Source: Hortaea werneckii (taxonomy: Eukaryota > Ascomycota > Dothideomycetes > Mycosphaerellales > Teratosphaeriaceae). Taken from it: a DNA stretch of 64,000 bases. The translations under genes and the position numbers were made by a program. Of the stretch, positions 1 to 12,301 are shown in pieces. Within the stretch, counting starts at the first letter, position 1, and the number at the start of each line of letters is the position of its first letter. The stretch spans positions 310,001 through 374,000 of the forward strand of contig JBAOKB010000094.1 of assembly GCA_037044905.1 (NCBI GenBank), in the 5' to 3' direction. Below the pieces are notes generated by a model. It was not told the origin of the DNA, did no database searches, and was given only the letters and a program-made list of their open reading frames with translations.

Positions 1-125
1 AGTGTTGGGGTATATGCTCTACTTACTGCAAGCCGGAGAAAATCTATTCGATCCCGAGAACTTGACTGTGGCCTAAACCAAAAGAGACTTCGTCTCTTCC
101 ATTCCATTCACCGCCTACTCGTCTC

Positions 126-2438
126 TCAGCGCAGCTGTGACAGCTGTTGATGCAAGCGCAGATAGCGCACCAGCTTCTCGTGACTTCGACTCTGTAACAA
201 GCATCCCGCAACGAAGTCAAGGATCTGGTCCAAAGAGCCTGGAAGAAGATTAACCAAAGGCTCCCAAGTTAGCTCATCGGTTTCGTGACCTTTCGATCTT
301 GAAAGGACTCTCCAATCATCCAGAGCCGGTGCGTCTTCCACAGGCGTCGTCAGACCGAGGATCTGGTCGTCCGTCTTTTCGTCTACGGCTTCCTTGACGA
401 GGTTCCCTGGTCTGACTGAAGTCTTCTTGAGCTTGTGTCGATGGGTGTCGAGGATCAGCAAGATCCGGTGTTGGTCTTCCGAGCTCAACTGAGCGGGATG
501 GTAGATTGGATGGTGAGTGGGTCCGGGCCGCAAGGCCGTGTAGAGACGATTGAGTATATTGATTGGATGCTCCCACTCTGGCGATGTTGTTCCAACATTG
601 TTGCCCTTTCCAGGTCTGGCCTCCCGAAGAAAGTCGTGAGCTTTGAGGTCTGGCTTGGTAAGACTGGAGCAATCTGAGCCGTTCCGCATCTCCTCGCGAA
701 ACAGAGCCAGTGAATTCTCAATGATGTGTCTGATTACTCGGAGTTCTGCGTCAAAGTATCCGACGTGGTTATGCTTTGGCTCAGTCTTCAGACAACATAT
801 CTTGTCTGCCACCGCGCTTAACGCACGATGGACGAATCGTTCCAGTCTTCGGATGAGGGAGGTTTCCAAACCCTCGGACTGGTAAGCCAGTTCGATCCTT
901 TTATAGCCGCATTCCTTCTTGATCCGTGCCATGCGACGCATACATCCTTCTTCGCGGAAGCTCGCGGCAGATTCCAGCTTTCCCTTGACACGTCGTTGCT
1001 TGACAGAACCAATCTTGAAGCGGTCCAGCTCCGGGAGATAAATGACAAATATCATCGATAGACAGGCAGCGTCACGCTTATCAACAGTCGGCTGCTGCTG
1101 AAACAGACGTTTGAGCTCCTGCTGAATCCGGTCTGGTGGTGTGAAGAGCTCTGGTACGGGACTACATCCCAAGCTGGCCCAGACGTTCCTAACTTGGTAA
1201 ACTGTTTCTGTAGTGAGACCTGAGATGGCGTTTGTGGAGTCTGCGGCTCTTCGACGGCAGCGCAAAAGGGTTCGCTTTCGATTTCGAGCAAATCCGGTCG
1301 CCTATATCTTGCATCTCTACATCCTGGCAGCAGTGGAGTGTAGCATTCGAGTCTTCGTAGCAGACGTCCTTGTCAGAGCCATCGCTCCTTTCCAGTGTTG
1401 CATATTTCGGTAAACACTGGCGGAACGGCCAAACCTCATCTGTTTGAGCTCGAGGAAGGAATTGGTGTTCGGAATCTCCTGAAGCCTCGGCTTCGAAGGC
1501 TTGGAGAATGCATCGAGAAAAAGCTAGACACTGTTCAGATGTGACCTCACTATGCACAAAATCCTGCGAGAGAAAGTCGTCTGTCTCGATTGTGTCGCAA
1601 TGGAGGATATCATGGGACGGCCAGATGCCGAACGTTACCTGGAAGTCAGTGTCGCATCGACCTTTGCAGTGCTGGAAATTTTGTCGACTTTGGAGCCGCA
1701 ACAAGCCATCGTATATTACGAGGAGGATTGCGACGAAATGCGGCTCTTCTGGAGCCACTCCGAAAGCATGATGCCAGTTGACTTCCGAGCCGGGCACAGT
1801 ACGGACGAATTCGTATCTCTGTCTACCATGAGGGGTCGGTTGAAAACGAACTATGACATGCTTCCCTATCCTCCTGACCTTGATCTCGCAGGGGAACCAA
1901 AATCGACTTTGGCCTTTGTCATCACTGTGACTTGGGAGATTCAACAACGCATTTGCCACAGCAGGGAAGACAGAGTCGACGTGTAATGGGGCCTGCCAAC
2001 TATCCATTGTGAGAGCGGCACTGCTGATTGCCACAAAGAATGCTGCTTGGCGAGCACCTAGACACTGCCTTGTCTGACTGAGTGGAGTCGTTGGACCGAT
2101 GAGTGCAGTCCTGGGCTCTGTAAACGTCTGAGGCCGGAGGTAGTGAGGAACGTAGTGAAGGTTTGAGAATGGACTGAGTTCGCGATGGAGGAGAAGTGAG
2201 GACTTTGAATTGTCGACCCGCTGTAGAGAGATGTCAAGCTAGCGATGAAATCGTCCAAGACAAGAGAACCTTGGATCCTGCAGGCTACATGACAGTTGAG
2301 TGCAGACACTGTCTTTGTCTTGAATCTTGAGACATTAGTAGTTGAAGTCTCGAGACTAGAGCCACCCTGCATCGTAGCCAGTGTACGATTTGAGACAAAT
2401 GCAGTGTCAGGAATAGCCGAGACGAAAGGCTCCTTCAT
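126..2438 (-). CDS. T5orf172 (GIY-YIG-like) domain protein, reading frame broken in several places
   Basis: The C-terminal half (about 126-1265) carries the T5orf172/DUF1766 signature. It has a strand ending in RFKIGSV, then KQRR, later an invariant-looking Glu-His pair (RRLERFVHRAL), a Cys-Cys (KICC) and NHVGYFDAEL. This matches the GIY-YIG-superfamily fold of fungal Mug113-like proteins, whose function is poorly known. The upstream coding stretch (1189-2034) and a first stretch beginning at an ATG at 2438 are in different frames. Joining them needs switches near 2060, 1280 and 1215, each equal to one missing base. No GT-AG intron fitted these points. The protein would be roughly 750 residues. 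Function is not inferable beyond possible DNA binding. Domain call fairly sure; gene structure unsure. Confidence 0.55.
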
Positions 2439-2961
2439 CTTAATGTCAAGTGAGCCCAGTGGAAGGGGTACGGTCGGTAGACATGGATCTCGTTGGCTAA
2501 GCGGCGACGGCAGAAGCCATTGGTACTCCGCAGACGAGACTTGCAGCAGTTTTCTGTCCTTTTGACTTGTTCATGGCTTGCGATGCACATACTGGATGCG
2601 AGAACCCGCAAGTCAACGGGGGAACATGAATCAATATGCAAGCTATCAATCGCACTCAAGTTGTTCCGCGAGCCTAAGGGGAAGAGAAGTCAGTCACAGG
2701 AGCATCGCCGTCTATTCCATGTCGGAATGTCGGAAACATGCATATTTCCACCCAACCGTGTCTTGGTTGACGTTCACCCCTAGAACCTCAGGGCATCGTC
2801 GAAGGGCAGGCTTGAGGCCTTTAGACACAATGCCGTATCGTTCTGAGTATAGTATGTCTAGTTTTGTGTCATAGTCTGTTGAAGACAGAGGCGGTTGTTG
2901 GTGTTTTGGAAGGGTGAAGTGGAACGAAGTTGGCAGCACCAGCGGCGATGCTGTTCGCAAT

Positions 2962-3047
2962 CCGATAAGATCTTACGTCTATCTTATCACATCTTATCGG
3001 CAGCGCCGACCCCGCCGCCCGCCACTTTTTCCTGGCTTGGCGCTGCC
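2962..3047. promoter_or_regulatory. Two adjacent inverted repeats with GATA boxes upstream of the IleRS gene
   Basis: A perfect 10-bp inverted repeat (CCGATAAGAT at 2962-2971, ATCTTATCGG at 2991-3000) contains a GATA core in each arm, and a third CTTATC lies in the loop. It overlaps a second 9-bp inverted repeat (GGCAGCGCC at 2999-3007, GGCGCTGCC at 3039-3047). The pair lies about 170-260 bp before the IleRS start codon. HGATAR sites are bound by GATA factors such as AreA/Nit2 (nitrogen) or the SreA/Sre1 family (iron). A role here is inference only. Confidence 0.4.
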
Positions 3048-3218
3048 AGGAACCTCCGAAGTTTGTCATGCAGGCATATGAATCCAAGTGATGACTGGTC
3101 GAGCTGTGGATTCTTGCCTGTGTGTCTCCGGTTAACGGATTGAAACGACTTCACCCAGCCACATCACCAACAAATCTAAGGCGGCAACGCTCTATCAGGC
3201 TGACTCGGGCTGCCCGCC

Positions 3219-6200
3219 ATGGGCTCCATCAACTTCCCTGCCGAGGAGGAGCGCGTGCTCAACACCTGGAACGACATCAACGCCTTCCACCGCCAGCTGG
3301 AACTTACCAAGGACCTGCCACCCTACGTCTTCTACGACGGTCCGCCATTCGCCACCGGCACACCGCATTATGGCCATCTCCTCGCCTCCACCATCAAGGA
3401 CATCATTCCCCGCTATTGGTCCATGCGGGGACGTTTTGTCGAGCGTCGTTTTGGCTGGGATACTCACGGTGTCCCGATTGAGCAGATCATTGACAAGAAA
3501 CTACAAGAGGAGTTTGGCGTCCGCGGGAGAGCAGCGGTAGACCAGATTGGCATCAAGGAGTACAACAGAAGATGTCGGGAGGTCGTGTTGACCTATGCCA
3601 ACGAATGGCGCAAGACCATTGGTCGGGTCGGTCGATGGATTGACTTTGACCGTGACTACCAGACCATGCATCCGAGCTTCATGGAGAGCTGTTGGTGGGT
3701 GTTCGGACAGCTGTACAAGAAAGGGCTGGTATACCACGGTGCCAGAGTGCTGCCCTACAGCACAGCCCTGAACACCCCTTTAAGCAAAAGTGAGGCGAGC
3801 GAAGAGTACAAGGATGTTCAGGATCCAGCCATCACGGTCAACTTCCCCCTGTTGCCGATCGAAGAGCAGCCAGAGGGCGTGAGACAGAGCGTACAGAAAG
3901 CCTTGGATGCGGCACAGGGCAAGAATGTGAACTTTGTGGCCTGGACGACTACACCATGGACCCTGCCGAGCAACGTGGCGCTCTGTGCGCATCCCGACTA
4001 CGAGTACCTCTTGGTACTGGACAAGGAATCCGACAACATCTACATCATGCTTGAGGCTGGCCTCAAGGTGCTGTACAAGGACCCGAAGAAAGCCAAGGAC
4101 AAATTCCAGACTCTGCCCATGAAGCTCAAGGGGTCAGAGCTGGCCGGTATTCGGTACAAGCCCCTTTTCACCTACTTCCACTCGCAATTCAAGGATTATG
4201 GTTTCAAGGTCCTACTAGACACCTACGTTAAACAGGACGAGGGTGTGGGTATTGTCCACCAATCACCGGCGTTTGGTGAGGACGACTACCAGATCTCTTG
4301 GAGAGAAGGCGTCATCAACGCAGACCGTCAGCCACCAAACCCGCTTAACGCCGCTGGCGAGTACACATCCGAAGTACCGGACTTTGAAGGTCAGCACGTC
4401 AAGGCAGCCGACAAGAACATCATGAAGCACCTTGAAGGCGAGGGCCGCGTAGTACGCAAGTCCCAGATTACGCACAGATATCCGCACTGCCCACGCTCAA
4501 AGACGCCTCTCATTCAGCGCGCTGTGCCATCCTGGTTCATCAAGGTTGAACAATCCGTTCCCGATCTCCTGTCGAACCTCGAGAAGACTGAGTGGGTACC
4601 ATCCATGGTCAAGACAGGTCGTTTCCACCAATGGCTTGCATCGGCCAAAGACTGGAACGTAAGCCGGAACCGGTACTGGGGTACTCCCTTGCCTCTGTGG
4701 GTGAGCGACGATATGAAGGAGATTGTCTGCGTCTCTTCGGTTGCAGAGCTCAAGAAGCTTTCCGGTTACGAGGGCGAGATCAAGGACCTGCACCGTGACT
4801 CGGTCGACACTATCACGATTCCATCGCAGCAGGGCAAAGGCACGCTGAAGCGTGTTGAAGAGGTCTTTGACTGTTGGTTCGAGTCTGGAAGTATGCCTTA
4901 CGCCTCTTCCCACTACCCGTTTGCCTATCCCGAGTACGATGCATCAAACCCTGAATCTGGAATGTCGCGCACAGAAGGCCCAGGCAAAGAATTCTTCACA
5001 AAGTACCCAGGAGATTTCATCGCTGAAGGTCTTGACCAGACTCGTGGCTGGTTTTACACCCTCAGTGTGCTCGGCACGCATCTCTTCAATACCTTCCCCT
5101 ACAAGAACTGTGTGGTCAACGGCATCGTGCTCGCTGAAGACGGCAAGAAGATGTCAAAGTCGTTGAAGAACTTCCCAGATCCTATGCTGGTCATTGACAG
5201 GTACGGTGCAGATGCTTTGCGATTGTACCTGATCGACTCACCTGTCGTACGTGGCGAGCCGCTGCGCTTCAGTGAGATGGGTGTCAAGCAAATTGTCTCT
5301 GGTGTGCTGCTGCCACTCTGGAACAGCTACAACTTCTTCGCACAGCAAGCTGCACTGCTGAAGAAGAACACCAACACGGACTTCGTGTTTGATCCTGACA
5401 TCCAAAAGACGAACAGCAACGTCATGGACCGATGGATTCTGGCCTCTACACAGTCTCTCCTGCAATACGTGAACAAGGAGATGGAAGGCTACAGACTATA
5501 CACAGTCGTTCCGAGATTGCTCAAGATGGTTGATGACACAACCAACTGGTACATCCGCTTCAACCGCAACCGATTAAAGGGTCAAGCGGGCTCCGCCGCA
5601 CCAAAGGCTACCACCAACGGCGAGACCAACGGCGCATCTGCCGCAGACGACGAGCAGACTGACACTTTACATGCCCTCAACACACTGTACGAGGTCATCT
5701 ACACCCTCGTGCGCGCACTAGCACCCTTCATCCCCTTCCTCAGCGACAACATCTTCCAGCGCTTGGCACCACATCTTCCCGAATCCATGAAGAAGTCGCA
5801 AGATGCGCGCTCGGTGCACTTCGTCGGCTTCCCAACTGTTCGGGAAGAGCTCTTCGACACTGTCGTCGAAAGACGCGTGAGCCGCATGCAAAAGGTCATT
5901 GAACTCGGCCGACTCTGCAGAGACCGAAGGACGATTAGCTTGAAGACCCCGCTCAAGACGCTCGTGGTTACTTGCACCAAGACCAGGAATTCCTGGACGA
6001 CGTAAAGACACTGCAGGGCTACATCTTGGAGGAGCTCAATGTCCGTGACCTCGTCTTGACCACCGAAGAGGCGAAGTACGGCGTCGAATACTCCGTCATG
6101 GCCGACGTCAAGAGCCTAGGCATGAAGTTCAAGAAGGACGCTGCCAAGATCAAGGCCGCGCTGCCGAAGCTGAGCAAAGACGAAATCCACTCCTACCTTT

Positions 6201-6704
6201 CCTCCGGGAGCCTCACAGTCGAAGGTCATCAGCTCAGCGCAGAAGACCTGCGCGTCCAGCGTAAGCTCAAGGAGAGCAAGGAAACCGCCAACCTCGAAGT
6301 GGCCGTCGACGGCGAAGTCCTCGTCCTCCTCGACTCGTACGCCTACCCAGAACTCGCACAGGAAGGTCTCGCACGAGAGGTTCTGAACCGTGTGCAACGT
6401 CTTCGGAAGAAGGCCGGTCTGGTCCCCACTGACGACGTCAAACTAGCCTACTCCGTCCTCCCACCTGCTGCGGCTGCCAACGGCGCCGCGATCGACGGCG
6501 AGAAGGACGCGAATAGCGAGGTCTCGCGCTTGGAAGCTGAGAGGCAGATCGAGGAGATGTTCGCCAACCAGGCTTGCTGCTTTTACCAAGGCTGCGAGCA
6601 AGGGTGTGCAGAAGGAGGCTAGTCCCGAGAGCAGTGGGGTGATTGCTGAGGAGGAGGCAGAGGTGAAGGAGTTGAGGCTTATGTTGAGGTTGATGAAGGT
6701 ATAG
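3219..6704 (+). CDS. ILS1: Cytoplasmic isoleucyl-tRNA synthetase, two apparent frameshifts near the 3' end
   Basis: Class I aminoacyl-tRNA synthetase that charges tRNA-Ile in the cytosol. The HIGH motif appears as HYGH at residues 50-53 and KMSKS at about 644-648. The CP1 editing region and the anticodon-binding domain are present, followed by the eukaryotic C-terminal extension. Frame 1 ends at 6005, but the homologous sequence continues without a gap in another frame from about 5985 (HQDQEFLDDVK onward), as if one base were missing. Near 6590, next to a TTTT run, it shifts again (FTKAASKGVQK) and ends at the TAG at 6702, closing with the family-typical LMLRLMKV tail. The rebuilt length, about 1160 residues, is somewhat above the usual 1070. 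No intron fits either break. The start has Kozak context GCCATGG. Identity is certain; whether the shifts are real is not. Confidence 0.93.
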
Positions 6705-7847
6705 ATTTTGTGAGGTAGTCGCTGCGTATCGACGGGAATGAATGTTTTCATCTTCTTCTCTCTCTCTCTCCTTCTCTTTTTAGTTGTTGTTAGGAGGCTG
6801 ATCTTGATGTCGCGGCCAACACTTCTGCAGTATAAAGAGATTTGTTCATCTCAGACCATAGAATTTTTCTCTGCGGCTACATATAAGCAGACAACGAGGA
6901 GATGCTAAGCCAGAGCGAGAAATGAAAATGAAAGGTAGCGTTACGGTAAACACCTACGTGTTCTGCTTGATTATTGTGCCTGCCAAAAGGCACTCGAAAT
7001 AAACGCAGACAGGATCACAAGTGAGGGATTTTGAATAAAAGCCCTGCAGTCAACGGAGCTGCAACAGACCAACACACAGACTCCATTTTCCATCAAAGAT
7101 ATCCTTCACCGCACGTGGCACAAACCGGCGGTCACGGGCGTGAAGCAGCCAGTCTTGGCGACTCCTTTGCAGCTCGCCACCGTGGGGTAAGGAGCCGATT
7201 CTGGACAGAATTTCCTGGAGCTGCCGGGTTGCCTTCTGTAGCATCCGCTGCAAGACGGCTCAATGTTACATTTGCAGCGCACGAGCCAGATTTCATGAGG
7301 AACTTCTCAGGAAGAAGTGGTGCCACCCAATAAGAGAAATTCCCGAGTCAGTGAGATGTGCAAACTTGTACTGCGAAAAAAAAATTCACCAAAGAAAAAG
7401 TCCTGGTTCACTGTTTGATCAACTGTGTCGGTCAGCTGAGTCAGCGCCAAACTCTGGAGTCTGAATTGGGCGACTTGAGTCTCAGCCAAAGCGCTGGTGT
7501 TTAGACCTGTGATTGTGGAATGCACTGCGCTTGAACTTCAATTAGGCCTTCTTAAACTGTACTCCTTGAACGGCGCAATCAAAGGCGCGCTCACGAAAAG
7601 TACAATCTGTTGAACTGCAAATGCAGCCAAGATGTGCTGTCGTGGTACTCGCCACCCAATCGCGCTAGCGGGAGACCGGATATCGGAGCGTGACTGTCCA
7701 GAAGCGCTTTGCAGGTCGCCGATGAAGGGCTTTCTTTTTGCATTTGGCTCTTGCCGCCCGCTATCATCATAAGACATCCCGCCTACCGTATGACTTCTTG
7801 AGTAAACCTTCACCACTTCTGCCCGTACTGCTGGTTGCTTGTCCCTC
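6705..7847. other. Intergenic region
   Basis: This is the 3' flank of the IleRS gene and the 5' flank of the DUF1275 gene. It contains a CT-rich run at about 6755-6780. Only short ORFs without recognisable domains are seen, and I support no gene here. Confidence 0.5.
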
Positions 7848-8761
7848 ATGGCAGGTACCACTCAAAATGTTTGCGCAAACGTGCAACAGCAAACTGGGCG
7901 TAATAAGAATGACGGCCAAGTCCTTCACGAGGAAGGCAGGAGCAGAAGCGCGACTTTTGGTCCGAGCTGGCAACGCTTATGGCGGCACCTTACCGGCTCT
8001 GTCCGCGTGGACATGTACGCCGAGATCGAACTGCTGCTACTGACATTCTGCACCGGCATCCAGGTGAGTCGTGCGTTGTCTTATCGGAAGCGAATTGCTG
8101 ACAGTAAATCTTCCAGGATGCCACCACGTTCCCAGACTATCATTGCTTTGCGTCCAACCAGACAGGCAACACAGTGATGCTAGCCATCGCAATTGCGGGC
8201 ATGGGAGGAAAGGATCTGTTCATACCAGCCAACATCGGGGCGTCTTTAGGTCTGTTCTTGCTTGGAGGGTGGTCCATAGGCCAACTAGGGCACGTGGTTG
8301 GTCCAAGGCGGAGGCTATGGCTTGTACTGTCGAACACAATCCAGACAGCTATGACCTTTGCAGCAGCAGCGCTGCAATACCGGTTTGGCGTCCAGTTGGA
8401 AGGCCCATTCTCCATTGGCGTGATCGCGTTGTTGGCGTATGCGTCCGGAGCCCAGGTCGTACTGTCTCGAGCGTACTCCTGCAATGAAATCAGCACGGCG
8501 ATGGCGACAGCCGCCTGGGTGGACCTGTTAGTGGATCCTCATCTGTTCAGCAGCAATAATCGACCTCGGACGCGGCGATTCCTGTTCGTGGTATCCCTTT
8601 TCCTCGGGGCTGTGTCGGGTGCGTTCATGTATGTGCGGATGAGCTCCGCATTCGCTATACTGATCTCTGGTGTCGGGAAGGCCATTGTTACGGTGATGCT
8701 GCTTTTCAACAAGCAGGAGAAGAGGGAAGAGAAAGCTAGCGGAGCATTGCCAATAGTGTGA
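7848..8761 (+). CDS. DUF1275 (YoaK-like) integral membrane protein
   Basis: Two exons, 7848-8063 and 8117-8761. The intron (8064-8116) has GTGAGT and TTCCAG ends and is phase 0. The 286-residue product shows the DUF1275 hallmark right after the splice site: DATTFPDYHCFASNQTGN, the conserved F-x-A-N-Q-T-G-N motif. Around six hydrophobic helices follow. The N-terminus is hydrophilic and cytosolic-looking, and the protein ends in a charged tail (NKQEKREEKAS). Members in fungi and bacteria are presumed transporters, but no substrate is established. The ATG at 7848 was chosen as the first Met in frame. Length is normal and no defects were seen. Confidence 0.88.
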
Positions 8762-9317
8762 AATGTATATACCTACCTTATTGATTTTAACAAATGCGTC
8801 TCCATCCTGCGCGACTACGTCTTTCGAGCAGTAAGTATCAGGTGAGATTGTTGTTACAGAGGACATGTAAGGCTAGCTGCTATGTATATGGTAAACCCCA
8901 TGGAGGCGCCAAGGGTGCTAGCGCGAGCACGCAATAATTCATGCCTAGGGCAGGAACGCTGTCACGTGATATCAGCTGCTGTTCAGCCGCAAATAACAGA
9001 CCAAATTGAAACTTTACACCCACTATATCGGTCAATACACCAACTGCCCAAATGATTTTCTATTACTACTAATATCTTGAAGACGAGCCTCTCTCAGAAG
9101 AGCAGCTGGTGCATCAGAACTACTGCACAGCAGCTCATGAGTTGCTCTGCACGAACCCAGACTCAGCGTTCAATGCACGATTATGGGCAATCAACACATT
9201 ATTAATCGGCCACTTGAGATGACCGATTCTTGAGTAGGCTTGAGATCCTTGTGCTGCATTTCTATGAATGCTGGGTTAGCGTAGCCCGCCTCGCCTTCAA
9301 CTTTGCTTGCTCACAAC
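8762..9317. other. Intergenic region before RecQ
   Basis: It holds the 3' flank of the DUF1275 gene and the promoter side of the RecQ gene. No ORF, repeat or recognisable element was found beyond a TCACGTGA-like palindrome near 8962. Confidence 0.45.
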
Positions 9318-11941
9318 ATGTCCGGAGATGACGAATATGGTCTTTGCTCTTCGGATGAAGCTGAGCTCGAAGAACTAGAATACGGCCTATGTTCTTCGGA
9401 TGAAGCTGAGCTCCAAGGACTAGAGTACGGCCTATGCCCTTTGGACGAAGCTGAGCTCGAAGAACTAGAATATGGCCTATGCCCTTCGGATGAAGCTGAG
9501 CTAGAGGAACTAGCGGACAGCCTTTCAGTACCAGGCAGACCTGTCAAGCGTGAAAACCCTGAGCAGGTTGCACCCGAATCTAAGAGGCAGCGTGATGATC
9601 ATGATGATGACGGTACTGCAATGCTCGCCGAGCCGCTGGCTACTGCAACACAGATTCTCAGGCAGTGCTTCGGCCATCAATCCTTCCGACTAAACAAGCT
9701 CAGGCCATCAATCGACTTCTCAAAGGCCAGAGCAGCGTTGTAGTGTTCCCAACTGGAGGTGGCAAGTCACTGTGCTATCAGATCCCTGCTCTAGCGTTCA
9801 AAGAACTCGATAAGCGTGATGGTATTCGCCAAGAGCCTGGAGAGAGTGGACTGACCATTGTTGTCTCACCCCTCATTGCACTGATGAAGGACCAGGTCGA
9901 CGCGCTGAGGCGCAGAGGCATTAGTGCTGCCTCGCTAGATTCTTCCAAGTCCACGGAAGAATATGCTAATACTATGGAGCGTGTGCGCAAAGGCACGATG
10001 GACATTGTGAGTAGAGTTGCAAGCTCTCAGCTGTCGTGGAGGAAAATTATAATCCTAATCATCCAGTCAGGTGTATTGCGCGCCGGAGCGTCTCAACAAT
10101 GAGGTTTTCATTCAATCCATGACAAACGTTCGCGGAGGCGTCCGTCTACTTGCTGTCGATGAGAGCCACTGCATATCGGAATGGGGACATGCTTTTCGCC
10201 CCGACTATCTGAAAGTGGCAAGATTCGCGCAGGAGACCCAAGCGGAAAGAGTTGTCTGCCTGACGGCCACAGCTACCCCTGTCGTGGCCGATGATATTTG
10301 CAAGCAGTTCGGCGTCTCTACAGATGGTTTATTCCGTACGCCCACGTTCCGACCGAACCTGAAGCTCATGTCGGAAAGTTTCAGGTGCGAAAGTCACAAG
10401 TATGCCACCCTCATCAATTTCCTGCGAAGCCACAAAGGAGCGACAATTGTCTACAATACCACCCAGAAAGACTGCGAGAAGTTAGCGGACAATTTGCGAA
10501 AGGCCGGTTTTGATGCTGAACACTTCCACGCAAACTGTTGAACGTCAAAAGAAAGTCGATACACAGGAACGTTTCATGGCCTCGGAGAGTAAAATAATCG
10601 TTGCCACCATGGCTTTCGGCATGGGTATTGACAAAGCGGATATTCGTAACGTCGTGCACTATGTCCTTCCGAAGTCCCTCGAAGGGTACAGTCAAGAAGT
10701 GGGCAGGGCTGGGAGGGACGGTAAGCAGTCATATTGCCTGGCAATGATATGTGGCGAAGACATGCACCTCTTGGAAAGCTTCGCATTAGGCGATTTGCCT
10801 TCAAAAACATCGGTCTTTCGTTTGCTTCACGAAATCTTTGCATCAGAAGTAACCAACAGGGGAACGATCGAGAAGGTCTTAGACTGGCAGGAGAGCGACT
10901 ATGATATCAAGGTGAGTGAAACACAACACTTTCCTGGTGCATGACACCTGACCTTGAAGCACAGGGTACAGTTCTCAAAAACATATACGCACAGCTGGAG
11001 CTACGCTTCAACCTGCTGCGTGAGGTCACGCCCAAATACACATCATACAAGTTCCGCAGATTAGTAAGATCACTATTTGACGGCACACGAGCGAGCAAAG
11101 CGATCGCACGTGCGGCCAAACGCGAAGAGAAATGGACCCACATCAACGTGGAAGAAGCGGCCGCTGGGATTGTACCGGGCCACGAGATCATCAAGAAACT
11201 CCGCCAATGGCAAGACAGCGGCAAGATCAACTTGCAACGTTCAGGCGTCGTCAACGTCTATCGACTCATGCGACCTCTCCCGACCACGGAAGAAGAGAAA
11301 GACCAAATCATCGACTCCGTGTACGCCGACCTCGAGAGCCGAGAGGGCCAGGATCTCGACCGCATCGACGACGTCGTCTCGCTGTTAACCGGCACTAAGT
11401 GCTTCGCCCGCGCGCTCGCCGAGCACTTTGGTGACTCGCTGCCAGAAGGGAAAGCGGAATGTGGGGAGTGCACGTGGTGCGAGACCCATGTACCGCGACG
11501 GATGGACAAACCGGCGCCGAGGACGTTTAATGTCGGACTGTTCGACCAGATACTGAGGGTCATTCCGGACAGAGACGATCCGCGGTATCTGGCTCGGTGG
11601 CTTTTGGGATTAGAAGTCCACGGGTGACAGCTGCGCGGCTGGGACTGCATCCGGTCTTTGGGTCAATGGAGGATCACGATTTTGGAATACTTTTGCAAGC
11701 GTTTAGGAGAATTTGTGAGGGTGGCGGGACGACCGCGGCTCTGCCGTCATCTGCTATTAAAGAAGAAGACGATCGTGCTGAAAGGAAGCCGCGCGTTAAA
11801 CGGGAGCCGGCTGTGAAGACGGAGGAGGACGAGACCAAGCCGAGCGTCAAGCAGGAGCCTACAGTGAAGACGGAAGACGTTGGGGTCAAGCCAGAGCCTG
11901 CAAGCAGTGTCCGTGTGAAGCCTGAGCCCGTGAATACCTAG
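9318..11941 (+). CDS. RecQ-family ATP-dependent DNA helicase, three apparent frameshifts
   Basis: 3'-5' DNA helicase likely acting in recombination and replication repair. Seen in order: an acidic N-terminus of four 15-residue repeats; Walker A (PTGGGKSLCYQIPAL); motif Ia/Ib (VVSPLIALMKDQ); DESHCISEWGHAFRPDY (DEAD-box variant); motif III TATATP; motif V GMGIDKADIRNVVHY; motif VI EVGRAGRDG; a partial zinc-binding ECGECTWCETH; and a Lys-Glu-rich tail. Introns are 10007-10070 (phase 0, branch CTAAT) and 10912-10964. Homology changes frame near 9695 (one base missing in CTAAAC), 10535 (one base extra) and 11608 (one base missing). Without these the protein would be about 835 residues. Which RecQ subclass it belongs to was not settled; it is not an obvious Sgs1 orthologue because the long N-terminus is absent. 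Confidence 0.85.
9333..9512 (+). repeat. Four tandem 45-bp repeats coding for an acidic 15-residue unit
   Basis: Copies at 9333, 9378, 9423 and 9468 encode variants of EYGLCSSDEAELEEL. The differences are few (SS/PL/PS and EE/QG). They form residues 6-65 of the RecQ protein, directly before a basic KRQRDD stretch. Such in-frame repeats usually vary in copy number between strains. Confidence 0.9.
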
Positions 11942-12301
11942 ACGCCGTTATTGTAGAAGAGATAACTCGAAGCGGCGACACGAAGTGACCTTGTTGTCGC
12001 TGTGGTTCTTTGGGCACACGAACTTGCTCGAGAGGGCGAGATGAATGAGCATGGCACTTTTTATCGGCGTATGGACCAACAGGTGATGCCTCAGACTGGA
12101 AGATGACGATTTGAAAGGGATTTGCCACATGCTTAATCAGGGCTGAAGGGAAGCCAGTCGGACTCCTTGCCTGTGGTCGGCTTGGTAAGGTGTGAGGCTG
12201 AGAAGTCAGGGCAGCTCACAAGATGCGGCATATTGCAATAGTCGAAAAGGAATATGTAGATTTATTATGGAGGGATATCTCGCTAGAAGAGTAGGCCGAA
12301 C
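11942..12301. other. Intergenic region between convergent genes
   Basis: 3' flanks of the RecQ gene and of the minus-strand CX9C gene. Short minus-strand ORFs occur but carry no recognisable domain. Confidence 0.45.

Noticed and set aside
1552..1986. 144-codon plus-strand ORF opposite the T5orf172 gene
   Set aside because: Opposite a frame that belongs to the T5orf172 protein region; no domain recognised.
5960..6020. A short intron explaining the IleRS frame change
   Set aside because: The only GT-AG pair nearby spans about 25 nt and would remove conserved residues, so a base indel fits better.
7538..7772. Small minus-strand ORF upstream of the DUF1275 gene
   Set aside because: No recognisable motif, and it lies where the promoter of the plus-strand gene is expected.
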